A stretch of 5,540 bases of DNA from WHTF01 sp964482425 (GTDB lineage Bacteria; Desulfobacterota; Binatia; UBA9968): contig CAYZXN010000115.1 in assembly GCA_964482425.1 (NCBI GenBank), forward strand, positions 1-5,540, written 5' to 3'. A program made the position numbers and the translations under genes. The number at the start of each line of letters is the position of its first letter. Position 1 is the first letter of the stretch. Shown piece by piece: positions 1 through 5,540 of the stretch. Under the pieces are notes generated by a model. The model saw only the letters and a program-made list of their open reading frames with translations. It was not told the DNA's origin and made no database searches.

Positions 1-110
1 CAGGCCCGTTCGATCAGACTGTTGTTACAGAGGCATGAGTTGCCCGATCTGGAATAACCACCCCTATGTTCTAAAATTTGCCTTCCACTAGCGGCGTCTC
101 GCCGGCTCCC

Positions 111-1079
111 TCAATTAATCGGCAAAAACAATTCCTCGATAGGCATTTTCTTGGACATTAGTCCCTGGTCAAGCGAGTAACCGACAAAGCGCTCGAGATT
201 GGCGCGGTTCATTTCCAATCCATGGGGCCATGGATCATCTCCCAACAGCTTTTGCTCCTCTTCGAACGCCTGGCGGCCCCAGGCCAGCCACGACCAATTC
301 GGATCGGCATAAAACTCGCGGCAGATTTTTTTTGCCTCTTGGAACGCATCGAACAGGCTGCGCGCCGTTCCAGGATATTTTTTCAACACATTATCTTTAA
401 ACGCCACGACATGCATGATCGGGAAAAATCCGTTTCTCTTGAAATATCTGAGATCCTCCGCCTTCGGATCGGCAAACAACCGGCGGATCTTTTGCGAGCC
501 GCGCAGCACCGGCTTGGGCGGATGCGGCGTCATCATGGCGCTGATCGCGCCGGTCTCGAGCAAAGCGCCGGCGTCGGCACCTTCGGGCAGCTGATCGATC
601 TTAACGCCCTTTTCCGGCTCGAACTCGATATTATCCTTCTTGCTGAGCACCCAGTGAATGCGCCGCCATGGTACGTCAAACTCGCTTTGCAAATCGCCTT
701 TTGCGAGAGTCGCCAAGGTGTTCTGAAAGCTGTGCAAGCCGACTTTTTTTCCGATCAAATCCCCGGGAGAATTGATTCCGGCATCCGCGTTCACCCACAT
801 CTGCGACAGGCTGAACAGCCGCCGCGGGAAAACCGGAATGGCGGTAAACGGCATGCCGCGGCTTTTGGCCATCAGGTAGGAGGAAAGCGACAACTCGGCT
901 ACATCGAACTCGGATTTCTGCAGCATCCGCTCGTGGCGTTCATGGCCATCGCGCTGGCGATCCGTCTGGCCGACGATCAAAATATTCAGATCTATGCCTT
1001 GGGGTCTTACCGTGCCGTCAAAAAACGGTACATGCCGATCGTAATGCGAGAGCGCAATTGTCATCTCGGGGTTGGCCAT
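111..1079 (-). CDS. 4,5-dihydroxyphthalate decarboxylase-like protein (type 2 periplasmic-binding fold)
   Basis: The 322-aa product resembles the Pht5 / 4,5-dihydroxyphthalate decarboxylase family, a branch of the type 2 periplasmic-binding-protein fold. Family-like landmarks in order are: EFDVAELSLSSYL (about 57-69), AIPVFPRRLFSLSQ (80-93), SPGDLIGKKVGL (104-115) followed by a QNTLATLAKGDL stretch (119-130), NGFFPIMHVVAFKDNVLKKYPG (216-237, quoted in parts) and DDPWPHGLEMNR (281-292). The frame is open to an ATG at 1151, but I chose the ATG at 1077-1079 because AAAGGAGG lies 4 nt upstream and the extra 24 residues look non-coding. No signal peptide is visible, so it is probably cytoplasmic. 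The founding enzyme converts 4,5-dihydroxyphthalate to protocatechuate. Most environmental homologues are untested, so substrate and even catalysis are uncertain here. It lies 82 nt downstream of the selenoprotein gene on the same strand, so co-transcription is possible. Confidence 0.85.
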   Translation of the reverse strand: MANPEMTIALSHYDRHVPFFDGTVRPQGIDLNILIVGQTDRQRDGHERHERMLQKSEFDVAELSLSSYLMAKSRGMPFTAIPVFPRRLFSLSQMWVNADAGINSPGDLIGKKVGLHSFQNTLATLAKGDLQSEFDVPWRRIHWVLSKKDNIEFEPEKGVKIDQLPEGADAGALLETGAISAMMTPHPPKPVLRGSQKIRRLFADPKAEDLRYFKRNGFFPIMHVVAFKDNVLKKYPGTARSLFDAFQEAKKICREFYADPNWSWLAWGRQAFEEEQKLLGDDPWPHGLEMNRANLERFVGYSLDQGLMSKKMPIEELFLPIN

Positions 1080-1083
1080 GGTT

Positions 1084-1091
1084 CCTCCTTT
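1084..1091 (-). promoter_or_regulatory. Shine-Dalgarno site that fixes the start of the decarboxylase-like gene
   Basis: On the minus strand AAAGGAGG is followed by AACC and then ATG. The 4-nt spacing and near-perfect anti-SD match favour the start at 1079 over the in-frame ATG at 1151. Confidence 0.8.
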
Positions 1092-1161
1092 GAATGCAGT
1101 AGAGTGGATTTCGCGCCTGAGTCCCAGTGAGATCCTGCACGGGAAGAGCATTCGCTGTCAA

Positions 1162-1710
1162 TCATGAAGCTGCCGCTTTGTCCGCGCGATCCACCGCCCT
1201 GACAAGCTCAAATACCTCCGGTCGATCCGCGGGATCCTGACCGCGGTGAGCGAAAAATACATTGCCGTTGCGATCGAGCAAAAAATCTCCGCCGCCCTGG
1301 TAAATATCATCTTTGCCCCAATCCTGCCGCTGCCTTCGCTGCCCCAACATCCGCAGATAGAACCGCAAAGTGGAAAATGAAAATACCTGGAACCAGGAGA
1401 GCCGCTTCAGGGTAAATGCCCGGTAAGCGACTCGCTCCGGATCCGCCAGCATAAGGAATGGCCATTGATGCTGCTTTTGATAACCAGCCAGATTGTCGGG
1501 TTCGGCAAAAGAAACCACCGCCACGCTCACTCCGCGTTTATCGAATTCGTCCTTCAAGGATTTCACCTCGCCGAGGTGAGCCTGGCAAGGCAATCAGGCA
1601 AGATGCCGGAGAAAGATCAGCAGTAGGTATTTCTCAAATCGACCATGTAACGAAACACGCCGTCGATTTAAATCGCAAAAATACAAACCGTCAAGCCGGA
1701 TCTTCTCCAT
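1162..1710 (-). CDS. Predicted selenocysteine-containing AhpC/TSA-like (SelU/SelL/PRXL2-related) thioredoxin-fold redox protein, UxxC
   Basis: This is a 182-residue reading when the in-frame TGA at 1594-1596 is decoded as selenocysteine 39. Residues 1-38 run MEKIRLDGLYFCDL then VSLHGRFEKY and LLLIFLRHLA, a typical thioredoxin-fold beta strand leading into the active site. Next come U39-L-P-C42 and QAHLGEVKSLKDEF. Further marks are a second strand VSVAVVSF (61-68), PFLMLADPE (84-92), and GGGDFLLDRNGNVFFAHRG (139-157) with DPADRP (159-164), the C-terminal signature of AhpC/TSA-like redoxins of the SelL/PRXL2 kind. Homologues usually have C-x-P-C at this site, so the TGA replaces the first catalytic Cys. 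The expected role is cytoplasmic thiol/peroxide redox chemistry, substrate unknown. The start is the only ATG after the upstream TAA at 1741-1743; no clear SD precedes it. A TTG start at 1593 has no SD and would cut off the first strand and the catalytic position. The alternative is a Cys-to-stop mutation or sequencing error, which the SECIS-like hairpin makes less likely. Confidence 0.8.
1563..1596 (-). promoter_or_regulatory. Putative bacterial SECIS element with its UGA codon
   Basis: On the minus strand the UGA (1594-1596) is followed by 21 nt and then the apical loop GGC (1570-1572). The loop is closed by a perfect 7-bp stem, TCACCTC (1573-1579) with GAGGTGA (1563-1569). The element lies inside the coding sequence just 3' of the UGA. 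It meets the published bacterial pattern: apical loop about 16-37 nt after UGA, small loop, and a G within the first two loop bases. An extra AGG/CCT pairing below the stem is possible across a small internal loop. It would recruit SelB with Sec-tRNA to recode UGA. Confidence 0.7.
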
Positions 1711-1785
1711 AATGCAGCGTTGGATTGCGCCTGCAGCGACTTACGCGAGCTGCGATGAGAACAAAGCAGAAAAACGCAGGCCCAG

Positions 1786-1820
1786 AAAAAACAAGGGGCG
1801 CCCCGACCTAGCGCCTCTTG
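1786..1820 (-). terminator. Rho-independent terminator of the RRM gene
   Basis: Read on the minus strand, CAAGAGGCGC pairs with GCGCCCCTTG (9 of 10 pairs, one A-C mismatch) around a 9-nt loop, and is followed directly by TTTTTT (1786-1791). It starts 20 nt after the RRM stop codon. It separates the RRM gene from the selenoprotein gene, so the latter probably needs its own promoter in the roughly 75 bp that remain (1711-1785). I could not identify a convincing -35/-10 pair there. Confidence 0.85.
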
Positions 1821-1840
1821 TTGCATAAAGTTTCTACAAA

Positions 1841-2164
1841 CTACCAGCGATTGCGACCGCCGCCCCCACCACGTCTCTCATCACCCCCGCCGCCGAAGCC
1901 GCCACCGGAACGTCTCTCCTGCGGGCGCGCTTCGTTGACTGTCAGCGTTCGGCCACCGAGATCGCTTCCGTTGAGCGCCTGGATCGCCTTTTGAGCCTCG
2001 TCCGAGGAACTCATTTCGACAAATCCAAAACCCCGCGAACGACCGCTGAATTTGTCCGTAATAACACGGGCCGATTCTACGGCGCCATGGGCAGAAAAGA
2101 TCTCCTGCAATTGATCGTCGGTGGTCGAATAGGGTAATCCGCCGACGTAAATTTTACTGCTCAT
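1841..2164 (-). CDS. RRM-domain glycine-rich RNA-binding protein
   Basis: This 107-aa protein has a single RNA recognition motif. RNP2 is IYVGGL (residues 5-10) and RNP1 is RGFGFVEM (44-51), both with the aromatic residues that stack on RNA bases. The fold ends near residue 80 and is followed by a short Arg/Gly-rich tail rich in GGGG and ERR. This is the standard architecture of small bacterial RRM proteins, which resemble eukaryotic glycine-rich RNA-binding proteins and are often linked to cold or stress responses and RNA chaperoning. The frame is open to 2299, but the ATG at 2162-2164 has AGGAGG five nt upstream and gives the canonical family N terminus (MSSKIYVGGL), so the longer start is rejected. 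It is monocistronic: a terminator follows it and a divergent gene lies upstream. Confidence 0.95.
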   Translation of the reverse strand: MSSKIYVGGLPYSTTDDQLQEIFSAHGAVESARVITDKFSGRSRGFGFVEMSSSDEAQKAIQALNGSDLGGRTLTVNEARPQERRSGGGFGGGGDERRGGGGGRNRW

Positions 2165-2169
2165 GTTCT

Positions 2170-2175
2170 CCTCCT
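2170..2175 (-). promoter_or_regulatory. Shine-Dalgarno site that fixes the start of the RRM gene
   Basis: AGGAGG on the minus strand, inside a longer AGAGGAGGAG purine run, sits 5 nt before the ATG at 2162-2164. It excludes the longer in-frame start at 2299. Confidence 0.85.
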
Positions 2176-2376
2176 CTGGAAAACGATTGCTGTCTTTGAC
2201 CCTGAGAACCTGATCGACGCAGGAATCAGAACATGAAAAGCAAAGCACGCTCTGGCCGGATTGTCCGCGAGGAAAGAATCGCAAGGAAAGACTGACCAAG
2301 CCTTCAACTCTCTAATATATGTCACTACAGAAGGCTCCATACTGAAGTGTGCTTTCAACCTACTTGGTTTCCATAT

Positions 2377-2409
2377 GCGATACAAGAGCTTTTTTTGGCT
2401 CCGTATCGC
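2377..2409. repeat. Inverted repeat / potential operator or leader hairpin
   Basis: GCGATAC (2377-2383) and GTATCGC (2403-2409) are perfect 7-bp inverted arms. Inside them GAGC (2386-2389) and GCTC (2398-2401) form a second 4-bp stem around a T7G loop. No U-tract follows on either strand, so it is not a terminator. It lies just upstream of a weak promoter-like sequence for the hydrolase gene and could be an operator or an RNA structure. Confidence 0.55.
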
Positions 2410-2418
2410 GCCCGGCGG

Positions 2419-2445
2419 TTGCTTCATAGAGCGATTTTGTATTAT
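2419..2445 (+). promoter_or_regulatory. Weak candidate sigma70-type promoter for the hydrolase operon
   Basis: TTGCTT (2419-2424) and TATTAT (2440-2445, five of six consensus matches) are 15 bp apart, shorter than the usual 17. If used, the leader would be about 45 nt. The prediction is by eye and the spacing is poor. Confidence 0.25.
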
Positions 2446-2495
2446 GTGGACCGCTGAAGCATTTCTCGAAATTATTCAAACTGAAGGAGGAAAAA

Positions 2496-3254
2496 ATGTA
2501 CCAAACAGATCAATATGAAGGCATGCTTGCCGAAACCGTGACGATGCAAGGCCACAAGGGCGACACCATCAACGCCTATTTTGCGCGGCCTGTAGGCGCC
2601 GGGCCGTTCCCGGGCATGGTCCTGATCCACCACGCGCCCGGCTGGGACGAATGGTACCGCGAATGCACGCGAAAATTCGCCCACCATGGTTATGCCGCTA
2701 TCTCGCCCAACCTCTACTTCCGGGAGGGTCATGGCCCGGCGGAAGACGTCGGCGCCAAGGTGCGCGCGGCCGGCGGGGTTCCCGATGAGCAGGTGTTGGG
2801 CGATCTGGACGGCGCCCAAAATATGCTCCGTTCGCTGCCGTACGTAAGCAAGAAGGTGGGCGTATTCGGAACCTGCTCCGGTGGACGGCACGGATTCTTG
2901 GCCGCGTGTCGTTTGCAAGGATTCGATGCGCTGGTCGAGTGTTGGGGCGGTGGCGTCGTGATGAAGCAAGAAGAGCTGACCCCGAAACGGCCGGTAGCGC
3001 CCATCGACTATACCAAGGATCTTTCTTGTCCGATGATCGGCATTTTCGGCAACGACGACAAATCGCCGTCGCCGGAACAGGTAAACCAACACGAGGCGGA
3101 GCTCAAGAAGCAGGGCAAGAGCCATGAATTCCACCGTTACGACGGCGCCGGCCACGGCTTCTTTTACTATGACCGGGCCGCATACCGCCAGGAACAGGCG
3201 GTGGACGGCTGGAAAAAGGTTTTCGCGTTTCTTGAGAAAAACCTGAAAGGTTAA
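2496..3254 (+). CDS. Dienelactone hydrolase family protein
   Basis: This 252-aa alpha/beta hydrolase has the usual dienelactone hydrolase length. The nucleophile elbow is G-T-C127-S-G-G, with Cys rather than Ser as in true DLH enzymes. The acid is probably Asp187 or Asp188 in FGNDD, and the histidine is His220 in GAGHGFF. The N-terminal strands read INAYFARP (25-32) and FPGMVLIHHAPG (38-49), followed by DEWYREC. AAGGAGG lies 5 nt before the ATG, giving a firm start. There is no signal peptide, so it is cytoplasmic. The classical enzyme opens dienelactone to maleylacetate in chloroaromatic degradation. Many family members act on other small esters or lactones, and no ring-cleavage genes are nearby, so the substrate is unknown. 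The next gene starts 24 nt downstream, suggesting an operon. Confidence 0.93.
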   Translation: MYQTDQYEGMLAETVTMQGHKGDTINAYFARPVGAGPFPGMVLIHHAPGWDEWYRECTRKFAHHGYAAISPNLYFREGHGPAEDVGAKVRAAGGVPDEQVLGDLDGAQNMLRSLPYVSKKVGVFGTCSGGRHGFLAACRLQGFDALVECWGGGVVMKQEELTPKRPVAPIDYTKDLSCPMIGIFGNDDKSPSPEQVNQHEAELKKQGKSHEFHRYDGAGHGFFYYDRAAYRQEQAVDGWKKVFAFLEKNLKG

Positions 3255-3278
3255 AACAAGCGCTGAAAGGGATTAACC

Positions 3279-3566
3279 ATGTGCACAATGATCGTTCATC
3301 AAGCGAAAATAGAAGGCCGCGGCAAAAGCGGCCAAGACTGGTTCGAGTTACGCGAGGCCAATGTCTCCTACGATCACCCTTACGATATGCCTTTGGAGCA
3401 TGCCCTCAACATCGACTTCGTTAATGAAGGCAAAGGGCCGGGCGCGCGTGTCGCCGTGGAGCTTTCCATTGAAGCAGCGCGCAACCTGGTGAAAACCATT
3501 GAAACGGTGCTGGCGCAAGCCGAAGAACGCGGCGTGTTGGAAGACATCCGGCTGGCTGCGCGCTAG
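3279..3566 (+). CDS. Small DUF6295-like protein of unknown function
   Basis: This 95-aa protein begins MCTMIVHQAKIEGRGKSG, followed by DWFELREANVSYDHP and a middle part HALNIDFVNEGKGPGARVAVEL, and ends in a charged helix. The pattern (MCT start, DHP, LNIDF, ARVAVEL) matches what I recall of the DUF6295 family; I could not check this by search. AAAGGGA lies 6 nt before the ATG. It starts 24 nt after the dienelactone hydrolase stop and is probably translated from the same mRNA. There is no signal peptide or membrane segment. The conserved Cys2 directly after Met could be exposed after Met removal, but no chemistry is established. Function unknown. Confidence 0.8.
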   Translation: MCTMIVHQAKIEGRGKSGQDWFELREANVSYDHPYDMPLEHALNIDFVNEGKGPGARVAVELSIEAARNLVKTIETVLAQAEERGVLEDIRLAAR

Positions 3567-3575
3567 ATGGAATGA

Positions 3576-3618
3576 GGGCGAATAGCGCGTTTGACTCACC
3601 GTCGCGCTCTATTCGCCC
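3576..3618 (+). repeat. Long imperfect hairpin between the DUF gene and the MFS gene
   Basis: GGGCGAATAG (3576-3585) pairs perfectly with CTATTCGCCC (3609-3618). The stem continues with CGCG/CGCG (3586-3589 with 3603-3606) after a 2-nt bulge (3607-3608) and encloses a 13-nt loop. It starts 10 nt after the DUF stop codon. No U-tract follows (GGCCCTGC), so it is a non-canonical terminator, an mRNA 3'-end stabiliser or a regulatory structure for the MFS gene. Confidence 0.7.
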
Positions 3619-3673
3619 GGCCCTGCAACAACCCGACTGATTCCCTCACTCGCGCAACTCTGTTTACAATCGA

Positions 3674-4924
3674 TTGGCAAATTCATCCGACATAGAGCCG
3701 CCATCGTCCTCGAGCAACATTCGCCCGTGGTCGTCCTTGCTGATTCGCGATTATCGTCTGGTCTGGTTCGCCAGCATCTTCAACGCCGTCGCAATTCAGG
3801 TGCGCAATGTCGCGGGTTTATACCAGGTCTATGAAATTTCCGGTTCGCCCTTTCAACTCGGGCTTACAGGATTCTTCCAGGCCTTTCCGTTCGTGATCTT
3901 CGGCTTGTTTGCCGGCGCCGTGGCAGATACTTTCGACCGCAAGAAACTGCTGATGGCCACCATCACCATTCAATTCGTTCCCAGCCTGCTGCTCGGAGCT
4001 TTGACCGCCACGGGCACGGTGCAGGTTTGGCATGTCTATACCCTGGGGTTTCTCGGCGCGTTGGTCGAGGTTTTTAACTGGCCCGCACGCGCCGCCTTGA
4101 TCCCCCGTCTGGTGCCGCGCTCGCTGCTGATGAATGCCGTGACCCTCAACACCATCATTATTCAGATGAGCTTCCTGCTCGGCCCGGCCGTCGGCGGTGT
4201 GCTCATTGATCGGATCGGTTTGTCAACGACTTACTTTATCACCACTGCCCTGCTGATCCCGGCGGGAATTGCCATCCTCGCCATGCGAACTTCGGGACTG
4301 CCCCAAGGAGAGCGCCGGCGCGTCAACCTACGCAGTATTTTCGAGGGAATCGAATTCATCTGGATCCAGCGCATCATACTGTCGCTGTTTCTCCTCGACT
4401 TTGGCGTTACTCTGGTGGGTTTTTACCGGCCGATCCTTCCCATTTTCGCCGCCGATGTTTTTCACACCGGCGCGTCGGGTCTAGGGCTACTCTACGGCGC
4501 ACCGGCGCTGGGCGCCATCATAGGCTCTATGGCCGTGCTCATGATGGGCGACATCAGGCGCAAGGGCATCATGGTGGTCATTGCCGCGCTGATCTTTGCC
4601 GCCAGCCTGGCGTTGTTAGGCCTTGCACAGTGGTTTTGGATGGCAGTGGGCGCCACCTTGATCCTCGGCTTTACCGATTCGGTGAGCGTGGCGATTCGCC
4701 GGACGGTGGTTCAGTTGCTGGCGCCAGATGGCATGCTCGGACGGGCATCCAGCCTGATTACGGTTTTCGCGCAGGCTACCAACGGTCTCGGAGCGATCCT
4801 CGCGGGAGTAGCAGCCCAATACATCGGAGCGCAGAACGCACTGCTCCTCGGCAGCCTGCTATGCTTCATCATGATTTCATCGATCTGCGTCGCCATTCCG
4901 CAACTGTGGCGCTACAAATCGTGA
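3674..4924 (+). CDS. MFS transporter, EntS/MFS_3-like exporter
   Basis: This 416-aa polytopic inner-membrane protein has about 12 hydrophobic segments. MFS motif A between TM2 and TM3 is GLFAGAVADTFDRKK (77-91). FNWPARAALIPRLVP (134-148) followed by LLMNAVTLN and LLGPAVGGVLIDR (168-180) is typical of the MFS_3 group that includes the enterobactin exporter EntS. The hydrophilic central loop is around 206-225, and a second-half motif GDIRRKG sits at 292-298. It is expected to be a proton-coupled efflux carrier of unknown substrate. The start is a TTG (3674-3676): the frame closes at a TGA (3638-3640), no in-frame ATG or GTG lies between, and the next ATG would remove the first two TMs. The SD is poor, so a TTG near 3735 is also possible. 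It follows the hydrolase/DUF pair on the same strand, separated by the hairpin at 3576-3618. Confidence 0.9.
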   Translation: MANSSDIEPPSSSSNIRPWSSLLIRDYRLVWFASIFNAVAIQVRNVAGLYQVYEISGSPFQLGLTGFFQAFPFVIFGLFAGAVADTFDRKKLLMATITIQFVPSLLLGALTATGTVQVWHVYTLGFLGALVEVFNWPARAALIPRLVPRSLLMNAVTLNTIIIQMSFLLGPAVGGVLIDRIGLSTTYFITTALLIPAGIAILAMRTSGLPQGERRRVNLRSIFEGIEFIWIQRIILSLFLLDFGVTLVGFYRPILPIFAADVFHTGASGLGLLYGAPALGAIIGSMAVLMMGDIRRKGIMVVIAALIFAASLALLGLAQWFWMAVGATLILGFTDSVSVAIRRTVVQLLAPDGMLGRASSLITVFAQATNGLGAILAGVAAQYIGAQNALLLGSLLCFIMISSICVAIPQLWRYKS

Positions 4925-5179
4925 CCGTTCAGATGGCATCTAGCCGGTATTATTCATCTCACAGGGAACGTCCGACAAGTGTGTCATCGAGGGTTAGCCC
5001 CTGAAGAGTGAAGACATAGAGAGGGACTGCTTCAATGGCCGTTGGGTGCTTGGCTGGCGCCGGCTTCCTCCCAGGCGTTTGGCCAATGGATTCAGCGCGC
5101 AGGCCGCCTGAAGCCACACACCTGTTTGCCTTCGCCTTGGAGAGCTCGCTCTCGATGACTGTCACTATGATTAATCGGA
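4925..5179. other. Convergent intergenic gap without a supported gene
   Basis: The MFS gene and the solute-binding-protein gene end toward each other across 255 bp. It holds a 6-bp inverted repeat GAGAGC-TC-GCTCTC (5140-5153) and a small GGG-TTAG-CCC hairpin near 4993-5002, neither with a U-tract. A 68-codon minus-strand ORF (4959-5165) has no SD or recognisable domain. I found no tRNA. Confidence 0.5.
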
Positions 5180-5540
5180 CTAGTAAAGGCTCTTGAAAAA
5201 TCCGCTATCTTCAAATTTCTTGCACAAACTCATATCCGCTATTTGTTCGGGCTTAAGCTGCGCCGCTTTGGCATTGAGGCCGTGTTGCACCATCAGCTTG
5301 AGCACGGAAGCTACCCCTTCCATCGAGGGACATGGTTTCTTCGGCAGCTCCCCGACGAGCTGCTGATACGCTTTTTCAATCCGGTCCGTTTTATCCAGCC
5401 TCAGGTTCTTCGCCAGGCTGTTGAGCACGACCTCCTTGTTGGCCGGCTTATGCACGAACGCCACCGCCTCGACAATCGCTTTGCTCAAGTTCTCGACCAT
5501 CTGTGGATTCGACTTGATCAGACTGCGGGGAACAACAATA
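5180..5540 (-). CDS. ABC transporter solute-binding protein, NitT/TauT (NMT1/SsuA-like), C-terminal part
   Basis: The gene is cut by the window edge. The visible C-terminal 119 residues start IVVPRSLIKSNPQMVENL, followed by KAIVEAVAFVHKP and a long helical stretch, and finish with EDSGFFKSLY. This is the typical C-terminal lobe of NMT1/THI5-like or SsuA/TauA-type binding proteins: R-S-L-I-K-x-N-P-x-x-V, then xxAxVEA(I/V)xF, then x(E/D)DSGFxxxLY. In a complete gene, a signal peptide and the N-terminal lobe would lie beyond 5540. Such proteins bind small organic or sulfonated solutes in the periplasm for import; the ligand cannot be read from this part. The frame continues upstream of the ATG at 5500 without a stop to the edge, and the family motif crosses that ATG, so it is not the start. 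The stop is TAG at 5180-5182. Confidence 0.85.
   Translation of the reverse strand, partial: IVVPRSLIKSNPQMVENLSKAIVEAVAFVHKPANKEVVLNSLAKNLRLDKTDRIEKAYQQLVGELPKKPCPSMEGVASVLKLMVQHGLNAKAAQLKPEQIADMSLCKKFEDSGFFKSLY

Larger units (their letters stand above)
2165..2495. other. Divergent intergenic region between the RRM gene and the dienelactone hydrolase gene
   Basis: These 331 bp hold no supported gene; the short ORFs across it have no SD or recognisable protein. It must contain the minus-strand RRM promoter and the plus-strand hydrolase promoter. The only strong structure is the inverted repeat at 2377-2409. An AT-rich TATATT on the minus strand near 2309-2318 could be a -10 for the RRM gene, implying a leader of roughly 130-145 nt, but no good -35 accompanies it. 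Confidence 0.5.

Noticed and set aside
1..57. Possible C-terminal end of a plus-strand gene (18 codons ending in TAA at 55-57)
   Set aside because: Another plus frame also ends plausibly nearby, and 18 residues (QARSIRLLLQ then RHELPDLE) are too few to recognise anything. Not annotated.
92..104. CGGCG-TCT-CGCCG hairpin after the decarboxylase-like gene
   Set aside because: It has only a 5-bp stem and no U-tract on the minus strand, so it is not convincing as a terminator.
222..1130. 302-codon plus-strand ORF
   Set aside because: It is antisense to the decarboxylase-like gene, shows no recognisable domain, and its composition (many His/Arg/Gln runs) is typical of a shadow frame. The minus-strand frame has family motifs and an SD.
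1162..1593. 143-aa redoxin starting at TTG 1593
   Set aside because: It has no SD, begins one residue after the catalytic position, and lacks the first thioredoxin strand that is encoded in frame just upstream of the TGA.
2472..3155. 227-codon minus-strand ORF
   Set aside because: It is a shadow of the dienelactone hydrolase, which has the catalytic motifs and a strong SD.
4630..5004. 124-codon plus-strand ORF overlapping the end of the MFS gene
   Set aside because: It lies out of frame within the MFS coding region and has an Arg/Ser/Gly-rich shadow composition.
4959..5165. 68-codon minus-strand ORF in the convergent gap
   Set aside because: It has no SD, no homologous motif and no conserved context, so there is nothing to support coding.
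12..5525. Ten-base match GATCAGACTG at 12-21 and 5516-5525, near the two window ends
   Set aside because: It is short, and one copy lies inside a conserved coding motif of the binding protein. Chance is sufficient; there is no sign of a repeat-bounded element.

Overview
The window looks like ordinary chromosomal sequence from a free-living, probably uncultured, moderately GC-rich Gram-negative bacterium. The gene mix suggests environmental deltaproteobacterial, Binatota-like or Tectomicrobia-like lineages: a Pht5-like periplasmic-binding-fold protein, a NitT/TauT-type solute-binding protein, a dienelactone hydrolase, a small DUF protein, an MFS exporter and a bacterial RRM protein. That assignment is an inference from gene types only. 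No mobile element, CRISPR array, rRNA or tRNA was found.

Layout. Minus strand, left part (111-2164): an RRM/glycine-rich RNA-binding protein (1841-2164) with a good intrinsic terminator (1786-1820); a thioredoxin-fold AhpC/TSA-like protein (1162-1710); and a 4,5-dihydroxyphthalate decarboxylase-like protein (111-1079). A 331-bp divergent intergenic region (2165-2495) contains an inverted repeat. Plus strand, middle (2496-4924): a dienelactone hydrolase and a small DUF6295-like protein, closely spaced and probably co-transcribed, then a strong hairpin, then an MFS transporter of the EntS/MFS_3 type. Right end, minus strand (5180 to beyond 5540): the C-terminal part of an ABC-transporter solute-binding protein, convergent with the MFS gene across a 255-bp gap.

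The main result is the 1162-1710 gene. A plain ORF call gives a truncated protein starting at a TTG at 1593. The same frame stays open upstream through a single in-frame TGA (1594-1596) to an ATG at 1708-1710. The N-terminal part is a convincing first strand and active-site approach of the thioredoxin fold. The TGA falls exactly on the first catalytic position of the family's CxxC motif, giving U-L-P-C. Immediately downstream is a 7-bp hairpin with a GGC apical loop that starts 21 nt after the UGA, which fits the bacterial SECIS pattern. I read this as a selenocysteine-containing (UxxC) SelU/SelL/PRXL2-like redox protein rather than a broken gene.

Functional links are modest. The selenoprotein and the decarboxylase-like gene may share a transcript (82-nt gap, same strand). 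The hydrolase and DUF gene form a probable two-gene operon. No dedicated pathway can be read from the window.
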